Source: DATFVJ01 sp963820395 (GTDB lineage Bacteria > Actinomycetota > Actinomycetes > Streptosporangiales > Streptosporangiaceae). Taken from it: DNA of 64,000 bases. Positions 16,876 to 28,129 of this stretch are shown here, piece after piece. The stretch is taken from positions 239,154 through 303,153 of the forward strand of contig CAWGAE010000009.1 of assembly GCA_963820395.1 (NCBI GenBank). The letters run 5' to 3'. The notes below the pieces were generated by a model. That model ran no database searches, was not told the origin of the DNA, and was given only the letters and a program-made list of their open reading frames with translations. A program made the position numbers and the translations under genes. How positions within the stretch are numbered: position 1 is the stretch's first letter; each line of letters begins with the position of its first letter.

Positions 16876-17271
16876 ATGCACAGAAGACTCGTGTTCATTC
16901 TGGCCATGTTTGCCATGGTCATCGGATCACTTAGCCAGGCGGCGGTAGCGTCCGCGGCTGGGCCGACCCCGGCTGGGCCGACCCTGCCCGCGCCGACGCA
17001 CGTGACGACGCAGACGTACGCGCCGTTCAGAGATCCGGCCAGGGTGATTGTCTGGTGGAGGGAGAGGGCCGTGGTCACCGGCTTTGTCATCCAGCGGGCG
17101 ACGGACTCCCGATTCACGACGGGATTCGCGACCTTCAGGGTGTCGGCCTACGCCAGGAGATACACCCTGGCCGGGTTGCTGAGGGACGCGAGATATTACA
17201 TCCGGATCCGGGCGGTCAAGGGGCACGCCCACTCCAGGTGGAGAACCGTGAGGCGAACCACACCCGAGTGA
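16876..17271 (+). CDS. short secreted FnIII-like paralogue
   Basis: A 131-aa exported protein with the same signal peptide as the 572-aa protein (MHRRLVFIL then AMVIGSLSQAA). It has one FnIII-like module (VIVWWRERAVVTGFVIQRATDS, then YTLAGLLRDARYYIRIRAV) and a basic end. It looks like a single-repeat duplicate of its upstream neighbour. A GGGGGACGG ribosome-binding site precedes ATG 16876. Confidence 0.75.
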   Translation: MHRRLVFILAMFAMVIGSLSQAAVASAAGPTPAGPTLPAPTHVTTQTYAPFRDPARVIVWWRERAVVTGFVIQRATDSRFTTGFATFRVSAYARRYTLAGLLRDARYYIRIRAVKGHAHSRWRTVRRTTPE

Positions 17272-17424
17272 CAGGCGACCGCCCGGGCGGAGGTCATCCC
17301 TCCACCCGGGCGCCGGTCAGGTGCGGGACTTGGTCGGCTATCCGGGGTGGGCCAGTTACTGAATGTGAGACATGCCGCCTGCTCCTGTGGCCCAGCGGCG
17401 GTCATGGCTTTTGCGGCCCCGTCT

Positions 17425-19349
17425 GACCCTGCTGGCTAATTCCGTAGGAAATCTGGGCCCGCGTGGCGTGGCGCATCCGTTTCGGATCTTGCGTTCTGCA
17501 TGATCGGGCTGCGGTCGACTTTCCCCTCGTCTCGGCCGCAGGATGGAGCCTGTGATGTCTGTCCAGCCGCAGCCGTGGCCGCAGCCCGCGCCGGAGATCG
17601 TCGCGGCCGTCGCGGTGATGTACCGGGGCAAGCGGGAGCGCCCGCTGCCGGTGATGGTGCGTGACCAGCTGGGTGAGTGGCTGGCCGATGAGCAGTTCGC
17701 GGGCGCCTACGGGGTGCGCGGCAAGCCGGGCTGGCCGCCGAGCCGCCTGGCCCTGGTGACGATCTTCCAGATGGCGGAGGATCTGACCGACCGGCAGGCC
17801 GCTGAGGCGGTCCGCACCCGGATCGACTGGAAGTACGCGCTCGGCCTTGAACTGCCCGATCCCGGCTTCGACGACTCGATCTTGAGTGAGTTCCGGGCCC
17901 GGGTCGCCGGCGGCGGCCTGGATCAGGTGGTGCTGGACACGCTGCTCGAGCGGCTGGCCGCTGACGGGCTGGTGCCGGCGGGCGGGAAGATGCGCACCGA
18001 TTCCACCCATGTGATCGCCGCGGTACGGGACCTGAACCGGCTGGAGCTGGCCGGGGAGTCGGTGCGGGCATGTCTGGAGGCCCTGGCGGTGGCCGCGCCG
18101 CACTGGCTGGCGCGTCATCTGGACGATTCGTGGGGCAAGCGGTACGCCGCGCGGGTCGACACCTGGCGGATGCCCGCCTCCGCGACCAAGAAGGAGGAGC
18201 TGGCGCTGGCGTACGGCCGCGACGGCCACACGCTGCTGAAGGCGGTGTACGCCGCCGCGGCCAGCGACCCGGATCTGGCGTTCCTGGCGCGGCTGCATCA
18301 GGCCGGGGTACTGCGGGTCGTGCTCGTGCAGAACTATCTCATCGTCACCGGCGAGCAGGGACGGGAGGTGATCAAACGGCGGGAGGCCCAGGTGGAAGGT
18401 CTCCCGCCGGGCAGATCCCGCATCACCTCCCCGTATGACCTCGATGCCCGGTGGGGCGTCAAGCGCGACACCTTCTGGAACGGCTACAAGGTGCACGTCA
18501 CCGAGACCTGCGACACCAGCGCCATCCGGGACGACGACACCGCTACGAGCAGCGACTCCGGCAGCGAAGGTCACGGCGACGACGGTGAGGCCGCACCGCC
18601 GCCTCATCTGATCGTGAACGTGGAGACCACGGATGCGACCGTGCCCGGTCAGCCAGATGACCGCGCCGATCCATGCCCGCCTGGCCGGACGGGACCTGCG
18701 GCCGGCCGAGCATTACGTAGATTCGGGCTACCCCTCGGCGGAGCTGCTGGTGTCCTCGCTGGCCGGATTCGGTATCGCGCTGGTCACCCCGACGCTGGCC
18801 GACACCTCACCGCAGGCCAGGGCAGGTGCCGGGTTCGACCGCACCGCTTTTGCCATCGACTTCGATGCCCAGCAGGCCACCTGCCCGCAAGGTCACGCCA
18901 GCAGCTCCTGGAACCCCGTCACCCAGCGCGGCACCGACACCATAGTGATCACTTTCGCGAAGGGCACCTGCGGGCCCTGCCCGGTCCGGGCCCAGTGCAC
19001 CACCTCGGCGTCCGGGCGCCGCCAGCTCACCCTCCATCCCCGTGAAATCCACCAAGCCCAGCTCGCCGCCCGAGCCACCCAGGGCACCAAGGACTTCCAG
19101 GCCAGATACGCGCTGCGCGCCGGTGTCGAAGGCACTATCCGCCAAGGCGTGGCCGTCACCGGCATGCGGCACGCCCGCTACCGCGGACTGGCCAAGACCC
19201 GCCTGGAACACACCAACGCCGCGGTCGCGCTCAACCTGATCCGGTTACACGCCTGGTGGAACGGCCACCCGCTGGACCGGACCCGCACCAGCCACCTCGC
19301 CCGCCTCGAACTTGCCCTGGCCTCGTAAACACAATTAACCAGCAGTCTC
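17425..19349 (+). mobile_element. IS1182-family insertion sequence
   Basis: About 1.9 kb bounded by imperfect inverted repeats: CTGCTGGCTAATT at 17429-17441 and AATTAACCAGCAG at 19333-19345. They flank a full-length but frameshifted DDE transposase. Exact ends and a target duplication cannot be fixed. An IS110 element follows directly. Confidence 0.8.
17543..19328 (+). pseudogene. IS1182 transposase, frameshifted
   Basis: Two frames join to one IS1182-type transposase of about 590 residues. The first has the N-terminal helical domain (LGEWLADEQFAGAYG, then DLTDRQAAEAV) and the first catalytic Asp (MRTDSTHV). The second has Asp in HYVDSGYPSAE, a Cys cluster (CGPCPVRAQC) and Glu in AGVEGTIRQG. 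The frame changes by +1 near 18645, where one extra base in GTGCCCGGTCAGCC is the simplest explanation. Apart from this break all catalytic residues are present, so the element is either recently inactivated or mis-sequenced. Confidence 0.88.
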
Positions 19350-19352
19350 GGG

Positions 19353-19727
19353 TGGCCTATGGACGCCGTGGCGGCGTGAAAATTCCTCGGGGCTGACCCG
19401 TCGCAGGTCCTGGGGTTCGCTGCCGCGCGCGGGGCTGACCGCCGTTGCGGGCTGGAGTTCCGCTGCCCCGCTCGTGGCGGGGTTAGCGGGTATGGTGCGG
19501 GCCGGCCCGGCTGCTCCGGGGCGGGGGTGGCGGCCAGAATGGGGCGTGGCCGCCCGCTGACGTCGTTGACCCTTGGCGGGCCTGACCCCGTCCAGCAGTC
19601 TGATCGCCGGGAGCTGTTTTGAGGGCCGTGTACTGGTGCTTCGAGCCCGCGGACCAGATTTCCGCTTGCCCACAGCTCCTGCGGGCGGCCACGACCTTAT
19701 CCGCATCCTCATCATAGGAGCGCCACG
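19353..19727 (+). ncRNA. candidate IS110 left-end non-coding (bridge) RNA region
   Basis: IS110-group elements carry a structured bridge RNA in the non-coding end upstream of the recombinase gene. Here 375 bases without a convincing gene, rich in GC stems, separate the IS1182 right end from the IS110 start. RNA boundaries and guide loops cannot be assigned without covariance comparison; the call rests on position. Confidence 0.35.
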
Positions 19728-21029
19728 ATGGAAGACGTGGAGGACGAGCCGCTGTTCGCCGAGCGGGTCGCCGGGATCGACATCGGCAAGAAAGAGATCA
19801 TGGTCACCGTCCGGGTGCCCAGCGACACCAGGAGCGGCCGCCGGCAGCAGGAGACCCGGGAGTTCCGGGCACTCCGCAAGGACCTGCTGGCCCTGGCGGA
19901 CTGGCTGCGGTCCTGGGGCGTGACCAAGATCGGCATGGAGGCCACGGGCCACTACTGGAAGCCGGTGTTCTTCCTGCTGGAGCGGGAGGGCTTCGACTGC
20001 GTGCTGTATCACGCATCGCAGGTCAAGGCGCTGCCCGGGCGGCCCAAGACCGACAAGCTGGACTCGGTGTGGCTGGCGAAGATCACCGAGCGGGGCTCGC
20101 TGGCGGGCAGCTTCGTGCCCCCGGAGGAGATCCGGCGGCTGCGCACCCATACCCGTTACCGGCGGCACCTGACCCAGGCCCGCACCGCCGAGAAGGCGCG
20201 GTGCGAGAAGCTCCTGGAAGACGCGCACCTGAAGCTGTCATCGGTGATCACCGACATCCACGGGGTGTCCGGGCGCGACATGCTGAACGCGATCATCGCC
20301 GGGGAACGCAGCCCCAGGGTGCTGGCGCAGATGGCCCGGACCCGGATGCGCGGCAAGATCGCCCAGCTGGAAGAGGCCCTGGACTGCTCGTTCTTCACCA
20401 GCCAGCATGCCTTCATCCTGCAGATGATGCTCGCCAACATCGATCACCTGTCCGCGCAGATCGATGAGCTATCCGCGAACATCAACGTGCTGTGTGAGCC
20501 GTACCAGCGGCAGATCGCCCAGCTCGACGGCATCCCCGGCTATGGGGTCATCACCGCCCAGGACATCATCGGCGAGATCGGCGTGGACATGACCGTCTTC
20601 CCCACCGCCGGGCACCTGTGCTCCTGGGCCCGGCAGGCACCCCGGGTCAGCGAGTCCGCCGGCAAACGCAAGGGCAAGAACGCCACCGGCCGCGGCAACC
20701 CCTACATCGGCGGCTCGCTCGGCGAGGCCGCCGCCAACGCCGGCCGCACCCAGACCTTCCTCGGTGCCAAGTACCGGCGGCTGTGCAAGCAGATGCCGAA
20801 GAAGAAAGCCCAGGGCGCCATCAGAAGAACCCAGCTGACCATCACCCACGCCCTGCTGTCCGACCCCGACGCCACCTACGAAGACCTCGGCACCGACTAC
20901 TACCAGCGCCGCGCCGACACCCGCCGCCGCGCCCGCAACCACGTCCGCGGCCTCGAACGCCTCGGCTACCACGTCACCATCCAGGCCATCAACCCCGATA
21001 CCGGCGAACTCCTGGCCCCAGCCAGCTAA
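19728..21029 (+). CDS. IS110-family transposase/recombinase
   Basis: A 433-aa intact DEDD recombinase. The N-terminal RuvC-like domain has Asp in AGIDIGKKE, Glu in GMEATGHYWKP and the pair in KTDKLDSVW. A coiled-coil middle follows. The C-terminal Transposase_20 domain has GIPGYGVITAQDIIGEIG and GRGNPYIGGSL, with the Ser expected as the recombination nucleophile. AGGAG precedes the ATG. The gene looks functional. Such enzymes recombine target and donor DNA guided by a bridge RNA. Confidence 0.95.
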   Translation: MEDVEDEPLFAERVAGIDIGKKEIMVTVRVPSDTRSGRRQQETREFRALRKDLLALADWLRSWGVTKIGMEATGHYWKPVFFLLEREGFDCVLYHASQVKALPGRPKTDKLDSVWLAKITERGSLAGSFVPPEEIRRLRTHTRYRRHLTQARTAEKARCEKLLEDAHLKLSSVITDIHGVSGRDMLNAIIAGERSPRVLAQMARTRMRGKIAQLEEALDCSFFTSQHAFILQMMLANIDHLSAQIDELSANINVLCEPYQRQIAQLDGIPGYGVITAQDIIGEIGVDMTVFPTAGHLCSWARQAPRVSESAGKRKGKNATGRGNPYIGGSLGEAAANAGRTQTFLGAKYRRLCKQMPKKKAQGAIRRTQLTITHALLSDPDATYEDLGTDYYQRRADTRRRARNHVRGLERLGYHVTIQAINPDTGELLAPAS

Positions 21030-21322
21030 ATCACCACCACCGTTACCCAGAGCCCGTCAGCGCTGGCGCGCCGCCGGGCGCTGCCGCCTGCCCAGCCGAG
21101 GTCCTATTTTCGGACCAGGGTCCCGTCTTCATGACCTCGGTCGTTTTGCCGAAAATGCTTCCAAAATGTTACCGGGATCATGAAGTCCAACCGGCGGTAC
21201 GGGGTGCCACCGCCCGGTGGCGCGGCCAGCCGGTGGTGCGGCAGCCGGTGGTGCGGCCAGCGCCGGGCGCGGCCAGCCGGCGGTGCAGCCAGCCACAGGG
21301 CGCCACAGGCTCGGTTAACGGG
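21030..21322. other. IS110 right flank and short GC-rich repeats
   Basis: Contains a small hairpin (GGTCC-TATTTTC-GGACC, about 21102) and tandem AGCCGGTGGTGCGGC-type units near 21228-21290. It probably includes the IS110 right end; no gene is seen. Confidence 0.4.
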
Positions 21323-22671
21323 TCAGCCCCCGCCGCCGGCGCTGACTCGTGGGCGCAGGGCGCGGGCGCGCAGCGCCGCATGGGCGGCGGCCCTGCCGGG
21401 CGCGGTCAGCCGGGCAGCGGCAGCCCCCCTGCGGTGCTCGAGCAGGCCGAGCAGGCGCATGCGGCGGTGCAGTTCGCCGATTAGCCAGCCGGCGGCGCAC
21501 GGCGTCGATGGGCTGGCCGCTGTCCGGGCTGTGCCATCCCTCGGCCGCCATCGCGTCGGCGACCGCGGCGGCAAGGTCCTCGTCGGCGCTGCCGCCCCTG
21601 GCCAGCAGGAACATGAGGCCGATCTCGGCGGCGGCGGCCTCGGCCCGGCTCGCGGGAATCACGGTCGGCATCACGGCCGACCACATTGCCGAGGTGCCCG
21701 CGGTGGCCAGGTTTTTCCCCGCGGATGTCAGATACAGGCGCCGTCCCTGGCGGCGGACGGCGCCGAGTTCGCGGATGATGGTCCGCAGCGTCCACGCCTC
21801 GACGATGTCGGATTCGGACCGCGGCCTGCCGCTCACGGTCAGCCAGCCGAACCGCTGACAGCCCTCGGCGACCACAGCGCGAGCCAGGGTGTAACTTTGT
21901 GTGAGTGGGATTTCACCATCGTGCGGCGGCCTTGCGCAGCAGCCAGCTGACCGGCGCCATCAGCTCCGCCGCCTGCCTGGGCACGGGGAGAGGGACAGCG
22001 AGCTGATCGGCGAGGGTCGTGGCGAGCGTGCCGCGCCGGCTGCCGCGCGATCTGGCCCAGTCCTGCAGGCGCTCGGCGTGAACGCGCTGCAGCCAGCAGT
22101 CGCCGCCCAGATCATCGCGCGGGGTGACGAGGAACGTGGCCGCGGCCTGCTCGGCGGCCTTACGCCAGCCGCGGGCTCCTGGCCTGAACTCGCCGGCCGC
22201 GATCATCATCTCCAGGCGCGCGGCAGTGGCGAACAGGGCGGAATTCTCCTCGTTGCCCATCACCTTGCCCCAGGTGAGCAGCCCGGGCACGTCGCGGGGC
22301 CCGACTCCGGAGGCGGCGCGTGCCGCCATCATCGCCTTCAGGCCCTCCTTGCGGTCGCGATCCCAGGCGGCCAGTACGTTCACGGTCGTCTCGGACGTGC
22401 ACATCCGCGCGTAACGGGGCATCTCGAGCAGCCCGAACAGGGTACCGAGGGCGCCGGCCAGTTGGAGATGTTCGGTCATGCCGCACATCCACTTCGCCGG
22501 CAGCCGGTACCACAGCCAGTCACAGAGCCCGTACAGGGTCACGGACTCCGGCCCGCCGCCCCAGGTCAATGAGGCGAAGGCGGCCCGGGCCGCGTCCGCT
22601 TCCTGCTGGTCGGTGCGGGCAAGCCTGTCCAGGGCCGCATCCACCAGGCCGTTGCCGGTTGTGTCCGTCAT
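21323..22671 (-). pseudogene. conserved hypothetical gene broken by two frameshifts
   Basis: Three minus-strand frames read as one protein of about 450 residues. The first (from ATG 22671) has GLVDAALDRLARTDQ, TLYGLCDWLWYRLP, ATFLVTPRDDLGG and PVSWLLRKAA. After a +1 step near 21924 it continues as PLTQSYTLARAVVAEGCQRFGW and SGRPRSESDIVEAWTLRTII. After another +1 step near 21480 it ends GWLIGELHRRMRLLGLLEH. The joined order matches a family of unknown actinobacterial proteins, so this is one gene with two single-base changes. The function is unknown. Confidence 0.7.
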
Positions 22672-23175
22672 CGCCACCTCTCCGCCCCTCACGGTAGCCG
22701 CCCTGGCATCCATCCTGGGCCACGCCTGTCCACAAGCCGAAGGCGGCCCTGGTGCGGGGCGCGGTTCGGAGGGCGAAGCATCCGTTACGAATCACATCCG
22801 GACATCACCCAACGTGGGTGATAGTTAACTATCAGTAGTCGAAAACAATCACAGTAATCATGATCAAGATCCATAACGCTTGGCAGGAAACGGTACATCA
22901 TGCCCAGCGGGGCGCCTGGGGTGACCGATGTCGGTGTGTCGCGACGTGCGGCAGTTTCACCCGTGCCGGGTGACGCCGAAACGTATTCGAGTGACGACTC
23001 TGAGTTATCAACGGGCGAATGCCAGGGGGCTGTGAACGTCCCGGTCGCGGCAGAACGGTCAACCGACCACGCGGCCGGGAGCTCAGGGAAGAAGCAACGG
23101 GGGAGTACGGGGTAGCCCGCTACGTGTGTCAGCCCGCTCCGCGTGTCCCTCGCAGACAAAGGAGGCACACCTCTC
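22672..23175. other. regulatory intergenic region before the Gly-rich protein
   Basis: 500 bp without a gene. It holds an inverted-repeat cluster at 22804-22833 and the GAGTTATCAAC motif at 23002-23012 also found before the two FnIII genes. Confidence 0.45.
22804..22833. promoter_or_regulatory. overlapping inverted repeats
   Basis: ATCACCC-AACGT-GGGTGAT is directly joined to the perfect palindrome GATAGTTAACTATC (22820-22833). Such symmetric AT-rich sites in a GC-rich genome suggest a DNA-binding site. Confidence 0.5.
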
Positions 23176-24690
23176 ATGCGCATCCGGAATGCTGTAGCGG
23201 CAGCGGCCGCTGCTGCTATACCGCTCGCGATGCTGGCGGCAACCAGCCCCGCGAGCGCGTCTACACCATCGTGTGGTCATTCGTGCGTCAACCTGTTCTC
23301 GAAGGAATTCAGGCACCATTACGTCCTTGACGTGTTCAACGCCCGGGCACGGGTTGGCCAGCCGATCATCCTGTTCCAGCAGAGCACCCACGACGGGGCG
23401 CAGGACTTCACCTATGCCGACCTGGGCACGGTGGATGACTTCTACAACGTCGGCCTGGTGTCGGGGGCGCTGGAACTCCGCTACGCCCACAACCCTGCTT
23501 TCGAGCTCGAGTACAGTCCGTACGGCGTCGGTAGCAACCTGTGCGTCGGTACGCACAGGAGGGCCAACTGGCGCACGAAGGTCAGCCTGCAATGGTGCGG
23601 CGCGAGCTCCAAGACTGTGTGGATCGTGACCTTCGCACATCGTCACCGCCATGGTTGGGGCTACGGCGGTTACGGCCACGGCAACGGTAACGGCTACGGC
23701 GGTTACGGCCACGGCGGTAACGGCTACGGCGATAACGGCTACGGCGGTTACGGCGGCCAGGACAACGGCGGCAGCATGGTTGTTGGTTCGAACGCGGCTC
23801 CCGTCCAGACGCCTCCAGGTCCAGTTGGCGGCGGCAACGGCGGCGGCGGCAAGAGCGGCGGCCAGGGCGGCGGTGGCAAGAGCGGCGGCGGCAAGGGCTA
23901 CGGCGGCCAGGGCGGCGGCGGCCAGGGCTACGGCGGCAAGGGCTACGGCGGCTACGGCCAGGGCTACGGCGGCAAGGGCTACGGCGGCAAGGGCTACGGC
24001 GGCAACATGCCTTCGGCGCCCGGGTACGGTCACGGTCGTGGCTACGGTCACGGTCGTGGCTTCGTGGCCCTGATCAACGCTTCTGGCTGGAACTTCTCGC
24101 ACCCGTTCGTGCTGAACTACCCGGGCAACGGCTGGGCGCCATGGGACAGGCCACGCCCGCAGCTCACCACGGCTCCGCTGACCACCTTCTCGGACGGGAC
24201 CGTGTTCGACAACCAGCTGTGGGGCGCTTTCTTCGGCCACCACGGCTACTACGGCTACCGCGGCTACCGCGGCTACCGCGGCTACCGCGGCCACCACGGC
24301 CACCACGGCCAGGGCGGCAAGGGCGGCAAGGGCGGTAATGGCGGCAAGCCCGGCAATGGCGGCAAGCCCGGCAATGGCGGCAAGCCCGGCAACGGCGGCG
24401 GTCCGCCGCCTCCACCTCCGGGTGGCGGTACTCCGGGTGGCGGTACTCCGGGTGGCGGTACTCCGGGTGGCGGTACTCCGGGTGGCGGCGGTCCGGGTGG
24501 CGGCGCTCCGGGTGGCGGCGCTCCGGGTGGCGGCGGTCCGGGTGGTGGCGCTCCGGGTGGCGGCGCTCCGGGTGGCGGCGCTCCGGGTGGCGGCGCTCCG
24601 GGTGGTGGCGCTCCGGGTGGCGGCGCTCCGGGTGGCGGCGCTCCGGGTGGCGGCGCTCCGGGTGGCGGCGGTCCGGGTGGGGGCAGGTAG
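23176..24690 (+). CDS. secreted protein with split conserved domain and Gly-rich repeats
   Basis: A 504-aa exported protein; AAAGGAGG precedes ATG 23176. The signal peptide ends about residue 30 (SPASAS). Residues about 33-155 (CGHSCVNLFSKEF, VGQPIILFQQST, LCVGTH, VSLQWCGASSKTVWIV) and about 300-355 (FSHPFVLNYPGNG, DRPRPQLTT, FDNQLWGAFFG) are two parts of a conserved secreted actinomycete domain. Between them sits a GYGG/GGK-rich insertion of about 140 residues. The end is RGY, GGKPGN and about fifteen APGGG/TPGGG repeats. It may be an adhesive or matrix-forming surface protein. Confidence 0.8.
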   Translation: MRIRNAVAAAAAAAIPLAMLAATSPASASTPSCGHSCVNLFSKEFRHHYVLDVFNARARVGQPIILFQQSTHDGAQDFTYADLGTVDDFYNVGLVSGALELRYAHNPAFELEYSPYGVGSNLCVGTHRRANWRTKVSLQWCGASSKTVWIVTFAHRHRHGWGYGGYGHGNGNGYGGYGHGGNGYGDNGYGGYGGQDNGGSMVVGSNAAPVQTPPGPVGGGNGGGGKSGGQGGGGKSGGGKGYGGQGGGGQGYGGKGYGGYGQGYGGKGYGGKGYGGNMPSAPGYGHGRGYGHGRGFVALINASGWNFSHPFVLNYPGNGWAPWDRPRPQLTTAPLTTFSDGTVFDNQLWGAFFGHHGYYGYRGYRGYRGYRGHHGHHGQGGKGGKGGNGGKPGNGGKPGNGGKPGNGGGPPPPPPGGGTPGGGTPGGGTPGGGTPGGGGPGGGAPGGGAPGGGGPGGGAPGGGAPGGGAPGGGAPGGGAPGGGAPGGGAPGGGAPGGGGPGGGR

Positions 24691-24705
24691 CCACCACCTT
24701 GCAAG

Positions 24706-24739
24706 GAGCCGGGCCGGGGCAGTCGCCCCGGCCCGGCTC
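24706..24739 (+). terminator. strong terminator hairpin after the Gly-rich protein gene
   Basis: A perfect 15-bp stem (GAGCCGGGCCGGGGC with its complement) closes on an AGTC tetraloop, 16 bases after the stop codon. There is no U tract, as is usual for actinomycete terminators. Confidence 0.8.
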
Positions 24740-25155
24740 ATGCATGCCGCGCCGGGCGAAATTCCCGGTGAGCACGTACCGATCGCGAGGCGCAACCGCC
24801 GGACTAGTGCCACAACAGAGCCAAAAGAGTGGGCGGTGTCACGCCCGCAGCTCGCTGCGGCCAACCTGGCCACTTCCCGGATGGGACGCGCGTTCGACTA
24901 CCAGCCGCGGAGCGGCTCCGGCGGTGTCGTCGGCCGGCCTAAGTAAGACCCGCTCTGATCCGGGCGGCGGCCCGGCGTTTGCCCCGGCCCTGGAATCTAT
25001 AAACGTTTAGTAGTTGATACATTACTCACAGTAGTGTTAGCGTGACCGCCGGGACCTACGGGGCGCCTTCGCTCCGGCATGCGCGGCTTGCCCGGCTTCA
25101 TTTCCGGCTGCGGGCAAATGGTCCCTTTAGCCAATCCACCCAGGAAGGGGAGGGT
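24740..25155. other. promoter region of the Cys/His repeat protein
   Basis: No gene is seen. An AT-rich block at 24995-25040 contains the palindrome TAAACGTTTA (25000-25009) and TTGATA followed after 17 bases by a weak -10-like TTAGCG. Together they suggest the promoter of the gene at 25156. Confidence 0.45.
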
Positions 25156-26718
<1,563 letters not shown>

Positions 26719-27268
26719 CAGGCAGCGTCCTGTACATCCTCTGACGTTTGGCTTCGTGAACCGTCAGCGTCCATGGCAGGCACGGCTTGGTGAAGGGCCG
26801 CTCGAGTAGCGGCACGACATGGGCGGGCCACTCGGACCAGCTGGCGGATGCCGTCCTGGACAATATCTGACGGCCGACACGGTCGCAGATCTCGCGGGGC
26901 GCCGGGCTTCCAACGGGGGCAGCCCGGCGCCCTTTCTTTTCTCAACGTGAAACCGCTTTCTGGCGAAATCTATGCACCTATGCAAAAACTTCACGGGCGC
27001 CCGTATCCGGGTGGATAAATATTATTTATGTAGTCGGTTTGGAATGAACACAAAAGCTCATGACCGTTTTGCTCGTGCGCGCGCTTGTAGGTTAAACTAT
27101 GCGTCCTGTGGCGAGCTTATGGGCCAAGTAGTAAATGGCATTTTGTCCGGCATGCGACGATCAGCCAGCTTATTTTGTCAGGTGGCACGAAGTTTCATAA
27201 AAGCATGGCTTTCGTGAATTTCGTCTGCTAAAAACAGGTTTTGGGTAAGCGCGGGGGATACCAGAATA
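26719..27268. other. low-GC intergenic region before the polysaccharide operon
   Basis: No gene is supported. From about 26940 the composition drops well below the surroundings, with TAAATATTATTTA near 27015. This is a likely promoter and possible Lsr2 target. Confidence 0.5.
26897..26940 (+). terminator. rho-independent terminator
   Basis: A perfect 12-bp stem (GGGCGCCGGGCT with AGCCCGGCGCCC), a 12-base loop and a TTTCTTTT tract form a classical terminator, 180 bp after the Cys/His-rich gene. Confidence 0.9.
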
Positions 27269-28129
27269 ATGTCGAGGATAATGATTGTCGGCGCTGGCGT
27301 GGTGGGACGTGCGACCGGAAAAGGATTCAGCAAGCACGGAAATGATGTGACCTTCGTCGACGTCGACGAGCACACGGTCAGCCACCTCAGCCAGCAGGGC
27401 TACACGGCCATCTATCCAGCCGACATGGATCTGACTGGCGTGGCTGCGGCATTTGTCTCCGTGACGGCGCTCACCGCAGCCTGCGGCATCGACCTGAGTT
27501 ACCTCGAACAAGCATGCAAGTCACTGGGCGCGGCGCTCGCGGAATGTGATACGCAGCCAGTAGTTGTCTTCCGGTGCACCATTCCCCCAGGCACAACGCG
27601 TGACCGCCTTGTCCCGCTTCTAGAGGAGACGTCGGGTAAGCAGGCGGGCACCGATTTCGGCGTTTGTTACAATCCTGAATATCTGCGCGCCTACTGTGCG
27701 GAACAAGACTTTTTGCGGCCACGTATCGTGACAATCGGGCGGGATCCGCATAATGCTGAGTTCACCCAGCGGCTAACCGACATCTACGCCTCATTCGAGG
27801 CACCTTTCTACCACTGCAACTATGAGGACGCGGAGTTCCACAAGTACGTACATAATCTGTTCAACGCTACGAAGATCTCATTCTTCAACGAAATGCGCAT
27901 GGCCGCACGCAACCTCGGCCTGGATCCGCGGTCAACGTTCGAGTGCGCCGCGCTGAGTGCCCAGGGAATGTGGGATTCGCGGTACGGCGCACAGGACCAT
28001 GGGCCTTACGCCGGCACTTGCCTGCCCAAGGATGTCGGCGCCTGGCTGAGCTTCACTGAGGAGCGAGGACTTCCAGCACCGCTGCTGAACGCGGTACGCG
28101 AGGTCAACCGGGCCTGCGGGGGAACCTGA
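27269..28129 (+). CDS. UDP-glucose/GDP-mannose dehydrogenase family protein, short form
   Basis: A 286-aa NAD-dependent nucleotide-sugar dehydrogenase. The Rossmann start is IMIVGAGVVGRATG, the middle has CYNPEYLR, and NLFNATKISFFNEM forms the central helix. The catalytic Cys lies in GPYAGTCLPKDVGA. The usual C-terminal UDP-binding domain (about 100-130 residues) is absent, although the frame is intact and the stop overlaps the next start (TGATG). It should oxidise a nucleotide sugar to the uronic acid for the polymerase encoded next; whether the short form is active is unclear. Confidence 0.88.
   Translation: MSRIMIVGAGVVGRATGKGFSKHGNDVTFVDVDEHTVSHLSQQGYTAIYPADMDLTGVAAAFVSVTALTAACGIDLSYLEQACKSLGAALAECDTQPVVVFRCTIPPGTTRDRLVPLLEETSGKQAGTDFGVCYNPEYLRAYCAEQDFLRPRIVTIGRDPHNAEFTQRLTDIYASFEAPFYHCNYEDAEFHKYVHNLFNATKISFFNEMRMAARNLGLDPRSTFECAALSAQGMWDSRYGAQDHGPYAGTCLPKDVGAWLSFTEERGLPAPLLNAVREVNRACGGT

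Noticed and set aside
18600..18660. Programmed frameshifting in the IS1182 transposase
   Set aside because: IS1182 elements normally encode one frame and no slippery heptamer or stimulatory structure was seen; a one-base insertion is simpler.
24164..24775. Long antisense frames over the Gly-rich gene (RRHPE or PPGAP repeats)
   Set aside because: They are shadows of the APGGG-coding repeats; the plus-strand gene has a signal peptide, ribosome-binding site and terminator.
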